34,058 bases of DNA from NCBI GenBank assembly GCA_016931785.1, contig JAFGED010000257.1:1-34058 (forward strand), read 5' to 3'. How positions within the stretch are numbered: the stretch's first letter is position 1; every line of letters starts with the position of its first letter. The position numbers were made by a program, and so were the translations under genes. Shown piece after piece: positions 1 to 8,567 of the stretch. Under the pieces are notes generated by a model, which searched no databases, was not told where the DNA came from, and saw nothing but the letters and a program-made list of their open reading frames with translations. The DNA comes from Anaerolineae bacterium (lineage in GTDB: Bacteria; Chloroflexota; Anaerolineae; B4-G1).

Positions 1-75
1 CCGTCGGCGTCGGCGTGGGTTCGGGTGCCTCGGTCGGCGTCGGCGTGGGTTCGGGTGCCTCCGTCGGCGTCGATG
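1..75 (-). repeat. 30-nt tandem repeat encoding (PTPTPTEAPE)n linker
   Basis: cggtcggcgtcggcgtgggttcgggtgcct repeated at about 30-nt period at the window edge; reverse strand encodes TPTEAPEPTPTPTEAPEPTPTPT. Confidence 0.85.
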
Positions 76-3000
76 TGGGCTCGGACGTATCCGCAGCAGC
101 CCTCGCCCTTGCCCTTGCCCGAACACTTGCTCGATGGCCAATGCCAAAGGTTATCACAGTGACGACAAGGGTTAGGGCAAAGTTCCCCCACGAGAAATTG
201 TCGAAGGAGAATCCTCCCATGACGTATTGCGTGACGACGTCGAGCCCGCCCGCGACCACCAGTGCGGCAGCGAGTTGGGCCCCAACCTGGACCGCAGCAG
301 ACGCACCTTGGAGGACCGCTCCCACAGCCAGTCCCGCTCCAGCGCCGATAGCACCACCAAGGGCACCCGTGATGAAACCAACGAGCATCGCTTCGCCAAC
401 ACCTTCGGTCCAATCCCGGTTACTCCAAAGGTTCCCGGCGATGGCCAATAATCCTGATGTCACCGCGCCTACCGCGGCACCAATCGCAGCCCCGGCGGCA
501 ATGGTTGCAATGGGACCCAACGCCGCAAGGGCTCCGCCAGCCGTGACGATCGTCACGGCAACCACGATCACTATCACGACGATCACCAGGACGACTGCGA
601 GAACCATTTTCCACGCTGGCGCTTCCTTTGATGCCGCTTCATCCGCTTTCTGTGTAATCTGGCATTCGATCCCCTCTTTACTCTTGCGTAGGTTCTTCTC
701 AAGCTCCCCGGCCGCCCGTGTAAGCTTGGCCCGCGCTTCGGTCATCGTCGCGTTGCAACCATTGCGCATGCCCTCAACGGCCCTGTTAATAGCAGCCTTG
801 CCGTCGGACGTGCTCTTTTCAACCTGCTGGGTGAATCCGGCGCGCTGCTGGGCAAAGTGGTCCGTGCTCCCCATCGTACGCATGGACGAGGAGAATCCTT
901 CACTGACCGTCGTTGCCAACTCGTCGTTACTCTTCGTCACGCCCTCGAGCGCAGCCAGGCCCTGTAACAGGGCATCACTGAGCTGGCCTTGTGCTGCTGT
1001 GGCACCGCCCTCGGCGCTGCTATCCAAACCACCGAGCGCCGTCTCGATCCTTTCCTCCACAACCGACAATGTTTGATCAAGCGTGTCCGGATCTGGAGCG
1101 CGGTTGGCCGCAAACTGCGGCCGCAGGCTAGAGACCGCCGCTTGTGTAGAGGCGACCGCGCTCCGCACGCCTTGTTGTACGGCTGCGGCAGCGGCGTGGG
1201 CGGTCTGCTCCTGCACCAATTGCTGCGCGTAGCGCGTGTCCTCGGCCGCCTGAAGCTGTTCAGTTTCCTGGCGATCGAGTTGGCCCACGGTGCCTGAAAG
1301 CGATGATTTAATCGAAGCGATCAGCCCATCACGCGTGCGACGGGCCTGTTGGATCGCGTTATCACGGGCACTTTCCAGCGCGGTTTTGAGATTGCTTAAT
1401 TGCTGATCGAGCGAGTCGCGAGTCTGATTGGCCGACGCAATCACCGCACAGCGATCTTCCTTGCGTCCTTGTTTGGTGATCTCTCGCGCCCGTTTGCGTG
1501 ACGATTCGATGATCCTGTCGCGGTAGCCGCTGGCAACAGACCGAGCAGCCTTTTCCTGAGCCTCAGACCGTCGCTCGGAGAGGTTGCCGTCATACCACGC
1601 GTTTTCTGTGCAATGACGAAAGCCGCGATATGTGGCGGCATACTCCTCACCAGTTGTGATACACTCTCCAGCGATCGTTCTGCCGAGACCCTCAAGGTCG
1701 GTGCGACCCTGAGCATAGATCCCATTGACACGATCCAGCGTGGTGTTTTCCAATTCGTCGACCTGTCCCGCCGCTATACCCTTGGCCTCGGTCAACGAAT
1801 TGATCGCCGTCGATGTCTTTTCCCTTATCGTCGTTTCGAATGCAGCCGTTTGACTGTTGACCAGACGCAGCGCCGTTGCTGCATTTGCCCGAGCCCGAGC
1901 CTTTGCTTGCCGGATGCGTTCTGAAATGATCTGCTTCTGGATCTCCATCGAAGACGCTAGCTGCGATTTTGCATCTTCGGCAGCCAAGCCTAGCTGATCA
2001 GGGATCGGTCCGGATGCGCGCGCGATTGCATCGTCCAGCCGGTCTGCAACACCAGCGAAGAACTGATCTGCACGCGCGGCAGCCTCACGACGAAGCTCAG
2101 CGCTACCACCTTCGCCCCCGCCCTGTGCAAACTTTGTTCCACGCCGCAGAGAAGCGGTCGTTCGCGATGCCGCGGCTAGCTCTGCAGACGATGTTTCGTA
2201 GGCGGAGACTGCGATTGCACGCCCCGATTCCGCCAAGGAGATAGTAGCATCCATAGGCGAACCGCCGGTGCCCGCCGCGGGCCCCGCTGCCCCTCCGGCA
2301 GCGCCGCCCGTAGCTCGTGCACCTCCAGCGGCCTCTGCTGGCCCAGTTCCACCTGCGCCACCCGGACCGGCGGGCTCACCAGAAGCAGCTTCCTGTGGCG
2401 GTGAACCGGGTCCAGCACCCGGGGCGGTTCCCTCTGCCACAGCTGGTTCCGGGCCGGATGACGCGACCGCCAGTTCGGCAGTTTGGGCCCCCACCGGTGG
2501 GCAATCATCCGGTTCTTCGCCATCCTCTTCACCAGTATCGTCCGTTTCCTCTTCGACCTCTGTCGACGGTGGGTTTGGCGGTGTTTCGGCCGGCTCTTCG
2601 GCAGGCTCTTCCCTTTCTCCCGTGTAACAAGTTGCCTCTCCACCTCCGACGCACGTCGGCCCGGTGCGGCTTGTCGTGGTTCCGCCACCGGTCGCGGACG
2701 GGCCCCCTGCAGAGCCAGCGGATGTCGGTAGTCGCTGCACGACCGTACTATCGCTTGGCGATTCACTTTCTGAAACATCAACAGCTACAGCGTCGGATTC
2801 AGTGCTTGCTGGAGCACTACTTTCTGAACCACTTGAGGACTCGGCATCACCGCCATCGGTTTCGACGGTGGCCTCGCTCTCCTCCTCTGTTGTGCTTGCA
2901 TCTGTCTTTTCCTCTTCGACGAGCTCTGCATCCTCGGGCTCGGATTCGTCTTGCGGAGCCGCCTCGGTCTCGGCGGCCTGGTCGCCAGAATCGACAGCTT

Positions 3001-4177
3001 CACCGGTCGCAGCAACCTCGACCTGGCGCGTAGCATTCACCTGCAGCTTGGGCTGGACAGCCGATGCGGACGCAGCCGCCGCACCGTTTCCACCATTTCC
3101 CACGCCTACACTCAAGGAAGCAGCAGGCTCTGCAACCTCGTCGAGCACCGGTTCCGCCGAGCGTCCATCGACCACCGCATCCGCGACGCGATCGGCATGG
3201 CGCTCCCAAGGGTCCCCTGCACGCCCAACGTTGTCCGGCAGGCTCAAACCCTGGCGCTGCTGCACGACGTGCGTAGCCTCATGTGCGGCCAAGCGCAGCG
3301 ATGGCGTATCGCGAAATCCGATACGATCTCCCGATGTGAACGCGAGGGCCCCCATCCGGCGGTTCGCTGTTTTCGCGTCTCCCCCGACGCTCGTACGCAC
3401 CTGCGACACATCGTGATGCCCGAATGCAGCCTGGATCCGTTCGCCATGGGGCAGAGGGCGACTTGCCCCTTTCAAGCCGCTCCGCGCTTCACGCCGGATC
3501 GCACGCGCGCTGCGGGACTGTGCACCCTGCTGTTGTACAGGCTCCTCCTCGCAGGTCGCACACCCTGCCTGCACCTGCTCCCCAATGCCACTCCCCTGCT
3601 GTTGTACGGTCAATTCTTGAACTGGCCCCTCTTCTTCCTCCTTTGGTCCTTCTTCCTCCGTCTCCTGACGTTGGATCAAGAGCGGCTGCGGCGCAGGCTC
3701 CTCAGCCTCTTCCTCTGGCTCCTCTTCCTGCCGCTGGATCAAGAACGGCTGCGGTGCAGGCTCCTCAACCTCCTCCTGCTCCTCTTCTTCTTCCTCCTGC
3801 CGCTGAATGAGAAACGGCTGCGGCGCAGGCTCCTCAGCCTCCTCCTCCGGCTCCTCCTCCTGCCACTGGATCAAAAGCGGCTGTATAGTCTCTTCTTCCT
3901 CCTCCCGCTCCTCCTCTTCTTCCTCCTGCCGCTGGATGAAAAACGGCTGCGGTGTAGTTTCTTCAAGTTCTTCTTCATCAGCCTGTTTGGTCTGCACGGG
4001 AGTGCCGAGGGAGAGGGCCGGCCCGGCGGAGTAGAAAGCACCCAGGCGCGAGCTGCGCACCGGCGCGGTGCCGTGCTTGGCCGAGGCACCGCTCACCGAC
4101 CCGCAGCAATCAGAAGCGCCGGATCGCTTACCGGACCGCTTGGATTTGGATCTAACTTTCGCCCGAGCTACGCTCAT
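1..4177 (-). CDS. DUF4157 (eCIS core) domain protein, putative CIS-associated effector/cargo; 3' end lies beyond window position 1
   Basis: Manual reverse-strand translation from ATG at 4175-4177 (MSVARAKVRSKSKRSGKRSG...) gives ~1392 codons with no stop to the window edge. No track ORF uses this frame, as expected for a frame without a stop. Contains ...MGALAFTSGDRIGFRDTPSLRLAAHEATHVVQQRQG..., typical of DUF4157, with HExxH = HEATH. Starts 19 nt after the AAA+ ATPase stop. Confidence 0.92.
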   Translation of the reverse strand, partial: MSVARAKVRSKSKRSGKRSGASDCCGSVSGASAKHGTAPVRSSRLGAFYSAGPALSLGTPVQTKQADEEELEETTPQPFFIQRQEEEEEEREEEEETIQPLLIQWQEEEPEEEAEEPAPQPFLIQRQEEEEEEQEEVEEPAPQPFLIQRQEEEPEEEAEEPAPQPLLIQRQETEEEGPKEEEEGPVQELTVQQQGSGIGEQVQAGCATCEEEPVQQQGAQSRSARAIRREARSGLKGASRPLPHGERIQAAFGHHDVSQVRTSVGGDAKTANRRMGALAFTSGDRIGFRDTPSLRLAAHEATHVVQQRQGLSLPDNVGRAGDPWERHADRVADAVVDGRSAEPVLDEVAEPAASLSVGVGNGGNGAAAASASAVQPKLQVNATRQVEVAATGEAVDSGDQAAETEAAPQDESEPEDAELVEEEKTDASTTEEESEATVETDGGDAESSSGSESSAPASTESDAVAVDVSESESPSDSTVVQRLPTSAGSAGGPSATGGGTTTSRTGPTCVGGGEATCYTGEREEPAEEPAETPPNPPSTEVEEETDDTGEEDGEEPDDCPPVGAQTAELAVASSGPEPAVAEGTAPGAGPGSPPQEAASGEPAGPGGAGGTGPAEAAGGARATGGAAGGAAGPAAGTGGSPMDATISLAESGRAIAVSAYETSSAELAAASRTTASLRRGTKFAQGGGEGGSAELRREAAARADQFFAGVADRLDDAIARASGPIPDQLGLAAEDAKSQLASSMEIQKQIISERIRQAKARARANAATALRLVNSQTAAFETTIREKTSTAINSLTEAKGIAAGQVDELENTTLDRVNGIYAQGRTDLEGLGRTIAGECITTGEEYAATYRGFRHCTENAWYDGNLSERRSEAQEKAARSVASGYRDRIIESSRKRAREITKQGRKEDRCAVIASANQTRDSLDQQLSNLKTALESARDNAIQQARRTRDGLIASIKSSLSGTVGQLDRQETEQLQAAEDTRYAQQLVQEQTAHAAAAAVQQGVRSAVASTQAAVSSLRPQFAANRAPDPDTLDQTLSVVEERIETALGGLDSSAEGGATAAQGQLSDALLQGLAALEGVTKSNDELATTVSEGFSSSMRTMGSTDHFAQQRAGFTQQVEKSTSDGKAAINRAVEGMRNGCNATMTEARAKLTRAAGELEKNLRKSKEGIECQITQKADEAASKEAPAWKMVLAVVLVIVVIVIVVAVTIVTAGGALAALGPIATIAAGAAIGAAVGAVTSGLLAIAGNLWSNRDWTEGVGEAMLVGFITGALGGAIGAGAGLAVGAVLQGASAAVQVGAQLAAALVVAGGLDVVTQYVMGGFSFDNFSWGNFALTLVVTVITFGIGHRASVRARARARAAADTSEPTSTPTEAPEPTPTPTEAPEPTPTPT
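3660..3965 (-). repeat. Five degenerate in-frame repeats of (P)QP-F/L-L/F-I-Q-R/W-Q followed by Glu-rich spacers
   Basis: On the + strand, tggatcaag/tgaatgag/tggatgaa cores start near 3672, 3735, 3804, 3867 and 3933. Spacings of 63, 69, 63 and 66 nt are all multiples of 3. Reverse translation reads PQPFFIQRQEEEEEE, IQPLLIQWQEEEPEEE, PQPFLIQRQEEEEEE, PQPFLIQRQEEEPEEE, PQPLLIQRQ. Confidence 0.85.
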
Positions 4178-4196
4178 TCTCTTCCCATCATCTGTA

Positions 4197-6338
4197 TCAA
4201 GTCGCCAGCGCGTTCAAAAAGGCCTCCATACTCCCGCGCGTCTCCCGATCCCGGCCGTTCCCATTCAACGGGCAAAGGGCGCCGGCCTTGCGGTACTCGC
4301 TCTGAACGGCCTCCACAAGGTGATATTTGTGCACGACACCTTCGCCATCATCCACGGCCAACAACGTGGCATGCAGGGCAGCGTTGCGGATCTGTCCACC
4401 CGTCATCGCACACTGGGTCGTCACTTCCTCCAGATAAGCCCGATCCACAGCATGATTTTGGGGCAGGTGGAGCTGCCAGATGGCACGGCGCTCGTGGACC
4501 TTGGGCGGCACAAAATTGACCACCACGTCCATACGCCGCTGGAAAGCCTTATCGATGTACTGCCCGGCGTTGGTCGTCACCACCACGACGCCCTGGTAGT
4601 TCTCCAGCCGCTGCAAGAGATAGTTGGTCTCCAAGTTGGCGTAACGATCGTTGGCCGACTTGACCTCGGTGCGGTTGCCCAGCAGCGCGTCTCCTTCGTC
4701 TAGAAGCAGGATGACGTCCAATTCCTCGGCCCGCGAGAGAACGCGATGCAGGTTCTTTTCCGCCTCGCCGATATACTTGTTGATCACCGACGCCAGGTCG
4801 ACCCGGTAGAGATCCATCCCCAGCTCGGCAGCCAGGATCTTGGCCGCCAGCGTCTTACCTGTCCCGCTGGGCCCGGTAAAGAGGGCACGCACGCCGCGGT
4901 TGGTGGTCGTGCCAAAGGCCACCCCCAGGTGATCCAAAAGCCGCTCGCGATGGCGACAGCGCCGCTCCAGCTCGTATAGTTTGGCAGCCGTCGCCTCACT
5001 GACTACCAAACGATCCCAGGAACCTTCTACGTCAATGTGCGTGGCCAACGCGTCCAACAACTGGCGATTCAGCGTCCAGCAGGCTAGGCGAACGTCTTCG
5101 ACGCGCACCTCCTCCCGATGATCGAGGGCAGCTTGAGCGACGGCCATTGCCCCAACCTGACGGATGTGGCCGCCCGGCAGCAGAAAGCGCTCGGTAATCT
5201 CGCTCAGGTCCTGTGTGGGGTGTCCAACCAGCGTCTGCTGCCACAGACGCTGGCGTTGTTCCGACTGGAGAAAGGGCACAGCCAGCGTCAGGGGCTTTTC
5301 CGCCAGAGGGCCTTTCAGTCCACCCTCGAACTCCATGACCACGCCCACAGGCCCGCTATACCCGGTCAGGCGCGGCAAATCGATCGACTCCCCTGGCCCG
5401 AGGTCCTCAAAGACGAGCGCGGGCATGCAACGGGACATTGTGCACAGTGGCCCAAGGTATTTCAGACACTGCTCCCCCACCCGCTTGCCCCCGGCCTCTC
5501 CGACCATGGGAGGATGTACCTCCACCACGCCCCGGTCCAAGGCGCGGGATACCGCACCAAAGATGGCCAGGCGCTCGCTGCCCTGCATGCCGCGCAGCAA
5601 AAGCGTCTCCGCCTTCCCAGATGCCACAAGAGCGGGCACCTGGCCCAGGTGACTCTGAAACGTCGCTGGAAGCACGAGGTCGTCAATCGGCGCAAATTCC
5701 TCGGAGGAGTGCACGTGGTAGCAGGGTGCCGGTCGCGGCTCAACCTCGCCGCGGATCACGTCCCACAGCAGCGCCGGGACGCGCAGCACCCATTCCGGCC
5801 GAGGCGCATCCTGGTTCATCACCTCGACCAGTTCAGCCCGCAGCAGCGGACGGCAGACGGACCAAGTATCCGCCCCATCCGCCCAGCCTCGCTCCATCAT
5901 AACCTGCCCGATGGTCTCCAAACAGGGGCGGCGATACCCCAGTGGCTCTTGCAGGTGGGAGAACAGCGTACCAAAACGAGAGTCCTCGTCCACCAAGCCG
6001 GCAATCATCAAGGCGATACGGCTTGCCAAGCCCAAACCCGTTTCCTCCGTCAGGGCGCGCAGCGGCAGGTGGGCGTCAGTACTTGCCTCCCAGCCAGCGA
6101 TCTCTTCCTCCAGCCAAGTCGAAGCGTCCTCCCAGGCCACGTCGTCCGGCATGACCTGCTTTACCTGGTCAAAATACCCAGCGACGAAGGGATAGCGCTC
6201 AAAATAGGTCGCCAGGTCCGTACCTTCCGCCTGGCTCAAGCGGCGCACGTAGCGGATCAGGCGATAGACCGCCGCGTAAAAGTTGAGCAGAAAATGCCCC
6301 TGCACAGTATGTGGTATGTGCTCAAAAGCATTTGACAT
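4197..6338 (-). CDS. AAA+ ATPase of contractile injection system (Pvc15/Afp15-like)
   Basis: 713 aa ORF with Walker A GPSGTGKT and Walker B VILLLDEGDALLG, plus downstream NLETNYLLQRLENYQGVVVVTTN; position in cluster. Confidence 0.9.
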   Translation of the reverse strand: MSNAFEHIPHTVQGHFLLNFYAAVYRLIRYVRRLSQAEGTDLATYFERYPFVAGYFDQVKQVMPDDVAWEDASTWLEEEIAGWEASTDAHLPLRALTEETGLGLASRIALMIAGLVDEDSRFGTLFSHLQEPLGYRRPCLETIGQVMMERGWADGADTWSVCRPLLRAELVEVMNQDAPRPEWVLRVPALLWDVIRGEVEPRPAPCYHVHSSEEFAPIDDLVLPATFQSHLGQVPALVASGKAETLLLRGMQGSERLAIFGAVSRALDRGVVEVHPPMVGEAGGKRVGEQCLKYLGPLCTMSRCMPALVFEDLGPGESIDLPRLTGYSGPVGVVMEFEGGLKGPLAEKPLTLAVPFLQSEQRQRLWQQTLVGHPTQDLSEITERFLLPGGHIRQVGAMAVAQAALDHREEVRVEDVRLACWTLNRQLLDALATHIDVEGSWDRLVVSEATAAKLYELERRCRHRERLLDHLGVAFGTTTNRGVRALFTGPSGTGKTLAAKILAAELGMDLYRVDLASVINKYIGEAEKNLHRVLSRAEELDVILLLDEGDALLGNRTEVKSANDRYANLETNYLLQRLENYQGVVVVTTNAGQYIDKAFQRRMDVVVNFVPPKVHERRAIWQLHLPQNHAVDRAYLEEVTTQCAMTGGQIRNAALHATLLAVDDGEGVVHKYHLVEAVQSEYRKAGALCPLNGNGRDRETRGSMEAFLNALAT

Positions 6339-6356
6339 ATTTGCCTCTTTTAGGTC

Positions 6357-8543
6357 TCACTCAAAGTGAAACGACACCACTCGTCCCAGATCAGCCATCC
6401 AGCCGGGGTTACGGTCCAGCCCGGCCAACCGCAGCGGCAAGGAGATGCTGTCTAGGCTCATCAGCAGATCAACGTGCGTGGACGTGACGTACAACCGGCC
6501 CTGGCAGAGCAGTAGGGGCTCTGCCAGGTTCCACACCTCACCCCCCGGCGGGTTCAGCGCCCGGCGCAAACGCAAGCGCACAGCAGGCAGCACCAGCGCC
6601 AACCAGCGAACTAGGTGCGCGTTCAGCCCGGCGACCAGAGGGCCATCCAGACGGGCCAATGGCACGCGGTCGAAAGCCGCGCGGGTCAGGGCAGGCGCAG
6701 TGGCGCTCAGATAGCGCCGCACCTCGGCCGCAGCCTGCGTCTTGGGCGACGTGCCGTCGCGCGGGACATCCGCCAGCACGTAGCCTGCCTCCGACCACAG
6801 GCACAGCCGCCCGCATCGGGCAGCGTAGTTATACACCCCCTCCTCTCCACCGCCGAGCCCGGCGAACCACTCCACGGGCAGGCGGAAGCATTCTCCGCCG
6901 GAGAAATCCGCCCCCGGCAACTCGCCCGGCTCGCGCCCATCCAATTGAGCCAACGCCGCCCACAGCAAATCCCCTTCGCACCTCATATCTTCCTTGGCCA
7001 GTAGACCCCGCCCCAGAAGCTCCAGGACGCCCCAGGACCCGACCTGGCTTTCAAGCCTCCAGTCAGCCTCGAAGCAGGCAGGCAAATCGAGATACGCCAT
7101 CAGGTTGATCAGGTACAGAACGCCGCCCAACTCGGTGTAAAGGCCCCCCTCAAGATCGACGGACGCTTCTGCCGCCGGGACGCTCGACTTTTCCTGCTCC
7201 AGTTGGCCTGCGAGCTTGGACGACTTTTTTTGCTCAGACCCAGCTGGCGCGGACCGCTCGCTGGTTTCAGTTGATTCCTCAGCCCCATGGATAGCCGTGT
7301 ATCCATGCACCGGACGGGCACCCGCGCTCACTTGACCCGCGCCCGTACCGATGGGCCTCGACTGCGCCACGACGCCGCGTTCGGTCTCGCCCGCGCCTCG
7401 CCCGGTCGGCCTCTGCTGAGACACCCATTCGACCTGGCGGCGACCTACGGGCTTGCTTTGCACGCCTCCCGTCTCCGGTGGGGTGCCGGGTTGTGATGCC
7501 TCACCGGCTCCCTGTTGAAAGATCGCCCCCTCGCTCGCTTCCAGCGCGGCGTCGCCACAGTCCGATGGGAACGGGGGTCCCTCGCCCAGGCCATCCCGGT
7601 GGTCCATTGAAGGTTTCGGCTCCAAGCCGGGCAGCGTCGGCGACTCCCACCACGCCGCCAGGGCATGCAGGAACTCCTCACTGCGCACCGCCGCCGGGCG
7701 GCGGTACAGGCTCAGACCCACCCCGAGCAGGCAGGCACGGGTCTTTTCCAGGCCAGGCGGCACCAACCCGGCTCCCCAGGGAGGCGGCGTCCGTGCCATT
7801 CTCCCGCTGCGCCGCCCACCGAGTGGTTTGATGGGCGAAAACGTCTCTGCATCATCTCCCCGCGCTGCCGAACGCTCTCCGTCGACGGCGGACCGGGCCA
7901 CCGCCGAGTGCCCCCCTACGAGCATCGGACCAAAGCCCAAACCCGGCACGTCGAACGCGCAGGTCACAGCCTCCAGGATCGCCCATGCCTGGTCCACCGA
8001 TAGCGCATCCAGGACCCTTACCGCCTCTACCCAGGCGACCAGATGATGCAGCGCCGCCGGCACGGCAGCAGCGCGCTCCCGCAACAGTCCGGTCAAACCG
8101 ACCGGCAGCGGCGATGGCAAGCCGCTCAGGATCGCGCGCCACCACCAGCACTCGCGCGCCCGGCCACGCGCCGCATCCAGCGCCAGACAGGCCAGCATCT
8201 CGCCCTCGTCGGCAAACAGCACCGCCTCGGCACTCGAGGGTATGTATCCCATGTTGGGACGTGCGGCTCTCCGATGGAGTTTGGACAGAGCGTCCCGGAC
8301 CGCCTGCTCCCAGGTCGCGTCTACGCGCACCGAACGCCGATGCGACACGAGCCGACCCGGAAGAGGATCGGCCAATCGTCGCACGATGAGCACAGCGGAT
8401 GGCCCAAGCCCACTAGGTCGCAGCGATGCGGTGTCTAGCAGATTGGCAACGCGGAGTCGTGCCACCTGCGGGTCAAGCCCATACGATCTGACCCGCAGGT
8501 GTGTTATCTCCGCCTGGTTACCTTCAAGGACACTTGTGGGCAT
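6357..8543 (-). CDS. Conserved hypothetical eCIS protein in the Pvc14 (tape-measure) position
   Basis: 728 aa ORF directly upstream of the ATPase in transcription order; ordered N- and C-terminal parts around a low-complexity middle. No confident family assigned. Confidence 0.6.
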   Translation of the reverse strand: MPTSVLEGNQAEITHLRVRSYGLDPQVARLRVANLLDTASLRPSGLGPSAVLIVRRLADPLPGRLVSHRRSVRVDATWEQAVRDALSKLHRRAARPNMGYIPSSAEAVLFADEGEMLACLALDAARGRARECWWWRAILSGLPSPLPVGLTGLLRERAAAVPAALHHLVAWVEAVRVLDALSVDQAWAILEAVTCAFDVPGLGFGPMLVGGHSAVARSAVDGERSAARGDDAETFSPIKPLGGRRSGRMARTPPPWGAGLVPPGLEKTRACLLGVGLSLYRRPAAVRSEEFLHALAAWWESPTLPGLEPKPSMDHRDGLGEGPPFPSDCGDAALEASEGAIFQQGAGEASQPGTPPETGGVQSKPVGRRQVEWVSQQRPTGRGAGETERGVVAQSRPIGTGAGQVSAGARPVHGYTAIHGAEESTETSERSAPAGSEQKKSSKLAGQLEQEKSSVPAAEASVDLEGGLYTELGGVLYLINLMAYLDLPACFEADWRLESQVGSWGVLELLGRGLLAKEDMRCEGDLLWAALAQLDGREPGELPGADFSGGECFRLPVEWFAGLGGGEEGVYNYAARCGRLCLWSEAGYVLADVPRDGTSPKTQAAAEVRRYLSATAPALTRAAFDRVPLARLDGPLVAGLNAHLVRWLALVLPAVRLRLRRALNPPGGEVWNLAEPLLLCQGRLYVTSTHVDLLMSLDSISLPLRLAGLDRNPGWMADLGRVVSFHFE

Positions 8544-8567
8544 GAGATCAACGGTTAGCCACTACCC

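Noticed and set aside
15-1076. + strand 353 aa ORF (and other + strand ORFs over 1-4177)
   Set aside because: Antisense shadow of the continuous DUF4157 reading frame; biased low-complexity composition with no recognisable motif.
2176-2781. - strand 201 aa ORF inside the DUF4157 gene
   Set aside because: Out-of-frame relative to the fully open frame; Arg/Pro-rich shadow ORF.
2951-4519. + strand 522 aa ORF with Leu-rich repeats
   Set aside because: Complement of the Glu-rich IQRQ repeat coding DNA (gag/gaa becomes ctc/ttc = Leu/Phe); it also overlaps the ATPase 3' end.
5118-6335. + strand 405 aa ORF opposite the AAA+ ATPase
   Set aside because: Antisense shadow; the minus strand has clear Walker motifs.
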